From JBHGBM01 sp041946965 (GTDB lineage: Bacteria > Acidobacteriota > Terriglobia > Bryobacterales > Bryobacteraceae), in the NCBI GenBank assembly GCA_041946965.1, contig JBHGBM010000066.1, positions 1-64,000 of the forward strand: DNA of 64,000 bases, given 5' to 3'. The position numbers and the translations under genes were made by a program. Positions 62,170 to 64,000 of the stretch are shown here, piece by piece (the first letter of the stretch is position 1; every line of letters begins with the position of its first letter). The notes beneath the pieces were generated by a model, which searched no databases, was not told the DNA's origin, and worked only from the letters and a program-made list of their open reading frames with translations.

Positions 62170-64000
62170 GACGGCACCGCCGCCTCGGCCTCGGCCAGCG
62201 CCGGAATCTCCACGATGAAGCGCGTGCCGGCCGGAGCGTTGTCCTCCACGCGGATGTGACCGTTATGGTCCGCAACGATGTGGTTCACGATCGCCAGGCC
62301 CAGCCCGGTACCGCGCCCCTTGGTCGAAAAGTACGGCAGGAAGAGTTTCTCCTTGTCCTCGGCGGTGACGCCGCAGCCGGTGTCGGCGATCACCAGCTCC
62401 ACCGAATCGGCGCCGGACTGCGTGGTGATGTAGATCTGTTTCACCAGCGATTCCTGCATGGCTTCGGCGGCGTTGTCCACCAGGTTCACGATGGCCCGCT
62501 TGAACTGCTCGCGGTCGATGTTGACGGGCGGCAGCGCGGGGTCGAGATGCGTCTGGATCTCGATGCCGTCCAGCCGGCCGTTGAACACCGCGAGCGCGCT
62601 CTCGACCACCTCGTTCAGGTCGCCCCGCACCGGCTGCGCGGCGGGGAAACGGGCGAATTGCGAGAATTCGTCGGCCAGCGTCTTGACCGAATCCACCGAG
62701 GTGGCAATCATGTCGGCGCACTCGCGCACGATGCGCAGGTTCTCCGGCGGGATATCCAGGCGCTCCACCTGGCGCCGTATGCGGTCGGCGGAGAGCGCGA
62801 TGGGGGTGAGGGGATTCTTGATCTCGTGGGCCACGCGCCGCGCCACTTCATTCCAGGCCGCGGCCTTCTGCGCGCGCAGCAGTTCGCTGGTATCCTCCAG
62901 CACAATCACGAAACCCGAGGTGAGCTTGCCTTCGAGCGCCGATACCGTGACGGAGATGTGCAGCTTCTGGCGCGCCAGCTTGAGCTCGAGCTGCCCGGAA
63001 GCGAGGCCGGTGCGGCGGGCGCGCTTCATCAGGTACTTCAGCTCCGCGGTGTCCTCGCGCGTGAACAGGTCTTCCAGGCGCGCGGCGCGAGCCACCGTCT
63101 CTTCCGGCAGGATGCGCTTGAGGGCGCGGTTCACGCGCCGTATGGAGCCATCGCCCGCGATGGAAATCACGCCCGTGGGGATGCTTTCCAGGATGGCTTC
63201 GGTGAAGCGGCGGCGCGCGTCGAGCTCGCGCGCGTTGGCGTCGAGGTCGTGTGTCATGTCGTTGAAGGCTCGCACCAGTTCCGCCAGCTCGTCCAGCGCC
63301 CGCGTTTCCACGTGGTACTTGAGATTTCCCTTGCGCAGCTCGCCCGCGGCCACCAGCAGCGCGGAGATCGGCCCGCTGATCTGCATCGCCAGGAAGCGCG
63401 CGATCCACGTGGCCAGAAAGATCACGAACAGGGTGATAACCCCGATGAGCGAAATATAGAACTTACGCATGGCCTTGCGGTTCTGCGCAAGCTGCTTGTA
63501 CTCCTGGTCGTAGCGTTCAATGATGGCCTGCTTGGCCTGCACGTCGATGGGCACCGTGGCGCCGATCACGGCAAAGCCCACCGCGGCGTTTCCGTCGCGC
63601 ACGGGCACGCGCGCCACCACCTGCCCCTGCTGGTTTTCGAGCGGCCACGGTCCAGCCAGGTCGATGGGCGCGGCGGTCTGGTTGCGCAGAATCGCGGCGC
63701 CGCCCAGCCCCTGCTGCTTGCGGAAGTTCTCCAGGAACCCCGGCGTGCGCAGGCCTTCCACCAGGAGCCGGCGCACTTCCGGCTGCGCGGCCAGCAGCGC
63801 CGCCTGCGCTTCGGCCTTGTCCCGCAACTCGTTCTTGAACGCCACCGCCAGCTCGTTGAAGGTCTTACGGTCGGCTTCCACCGGCTTGCTGAACCACTTG
63901 TCCAGGTTGAAGTTCAGCACGTAGACGCTGAACAGCACCAGGAAGAACACCGGCATGGAACTGAGGGCGAGCGCGCCGATCACCAGCTTCGTCTTGATGC
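62166..64000 (-). CDS. NtrY-like membrane histidine kinase, cut off by the right edge
   Basis: The visible part is about 611 residues. The reading frame continues to base 64000 (preceding residues IKTKL), so the true start lies beyond the window. A first helix (MPVFFLVLFSVYVLNF) and a second (ISLIGVITLFVIFLATWIARFL) bracket a periplasmic or extracellular sensor of about 120 residues. A HAMP domain, a PAS domain (AILESIPTGVISIAGDG) and a HisKA dimer with VAHEIKNPLTPI (phospho-acceptor His) follow. The ATPase has NLVDNAAEA (N box), ADTGCG and GTGLGLAI. The layout is that of NtrY. Its stop overlaps the ntrX start by 4 bases. The partner is the adjacent regulator. Confidence 0.92.

Overview
The window is chromosomal DNA of high GC content. 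It most resembles an Acidobacteriota member of the Solibacter/Bryobacter kind. That placement is inferred from gene families: three very large Oar-like TonB-dependent receptors with an N-terminal carboxypeptidase-regulatory domain, a caspase/DUF4384 pair, and membrane-anchored Ser/Thr kinases with proline-rich tails. It does not rest on any rRNA, since no rRNA or tRNA gene was seen. I see no insertion sequence, prophage or CRISPR array. Coding density is high and no gap between genes exceeds 300 bases.

Layout. 1-9.6 kb: end of a DUF4384 protein, a secreted metacaspase-PEGA-TPR protein, and two Oar-like receptors. 9.7-14.6 kb: two glycosyltransferases around an opposing multi-pass membrane protein, then an MFS transporter. 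14.6-20.1 kb: a clear sigma-70-type promoter driving a 1680-residue secreted serine protease with nine PPC-like repeats, followed by a small secreted protein that resembles only the protease propeptide. 20.1-22.4 kb (minus): Gfo/Idh/MocA dehydrogenase and an MFS transporter. 22.4-25.6 kb: priA and trmJ. 25.6-31.5 kb: a lysine riboswitch followed by a diaminopimelate/lysine operon (M20 deacylase, asd, lysC, dapB, dapA, dapD). 31.7-34.9 kb: a tandem pseudokinase and kinase. 34.9-38.2 kb (minus): a third Oar-like receptor. 38.3-42.1 kb: aroC-def-fmt-argJ. 42.15-43.0 kb: a large inverted repeat and a vapBC module. 43.0-49.3 kb (minus): a MoxR-DUF58-BatA-VWA operon. 49.4-53.9 kb: two small proteins, dprA and topA. 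53.9-58.5 kb: glgC, an MFS transporter and a two-subunit B12-dependent acyl-CoA mutase. 58.6-64 kb: a JAMM peptidase with an ABC exporter, and an NtrY/NtrX-like two-component pair that runs off the right edge.

The observations I rate highest are these. (1) The pseudokinase lacks the catalytic Lys, the loop Lys and Asn, and the DFG Asp at exactly the positions where its downstream neighbour keeps them. (2) The giant protease is followed at 4 bases by a free-standing paralogue of its own propeptide. (3) A lysine riboswitch with a full 10-bp P1 stem precedes the DAP operon. (4) The mutase carries isobutyryl-CoA-mutase-type rather than methylmalonyl-CoA-mutase-type active-site residues. (5) Two core genes, asd and topA, each carry a small internal deletion with a frameshift, which may be real or may be an assembly artefact.

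All calls come from reading the sequence. Family assignments rest on motif recognition, not on database searches.
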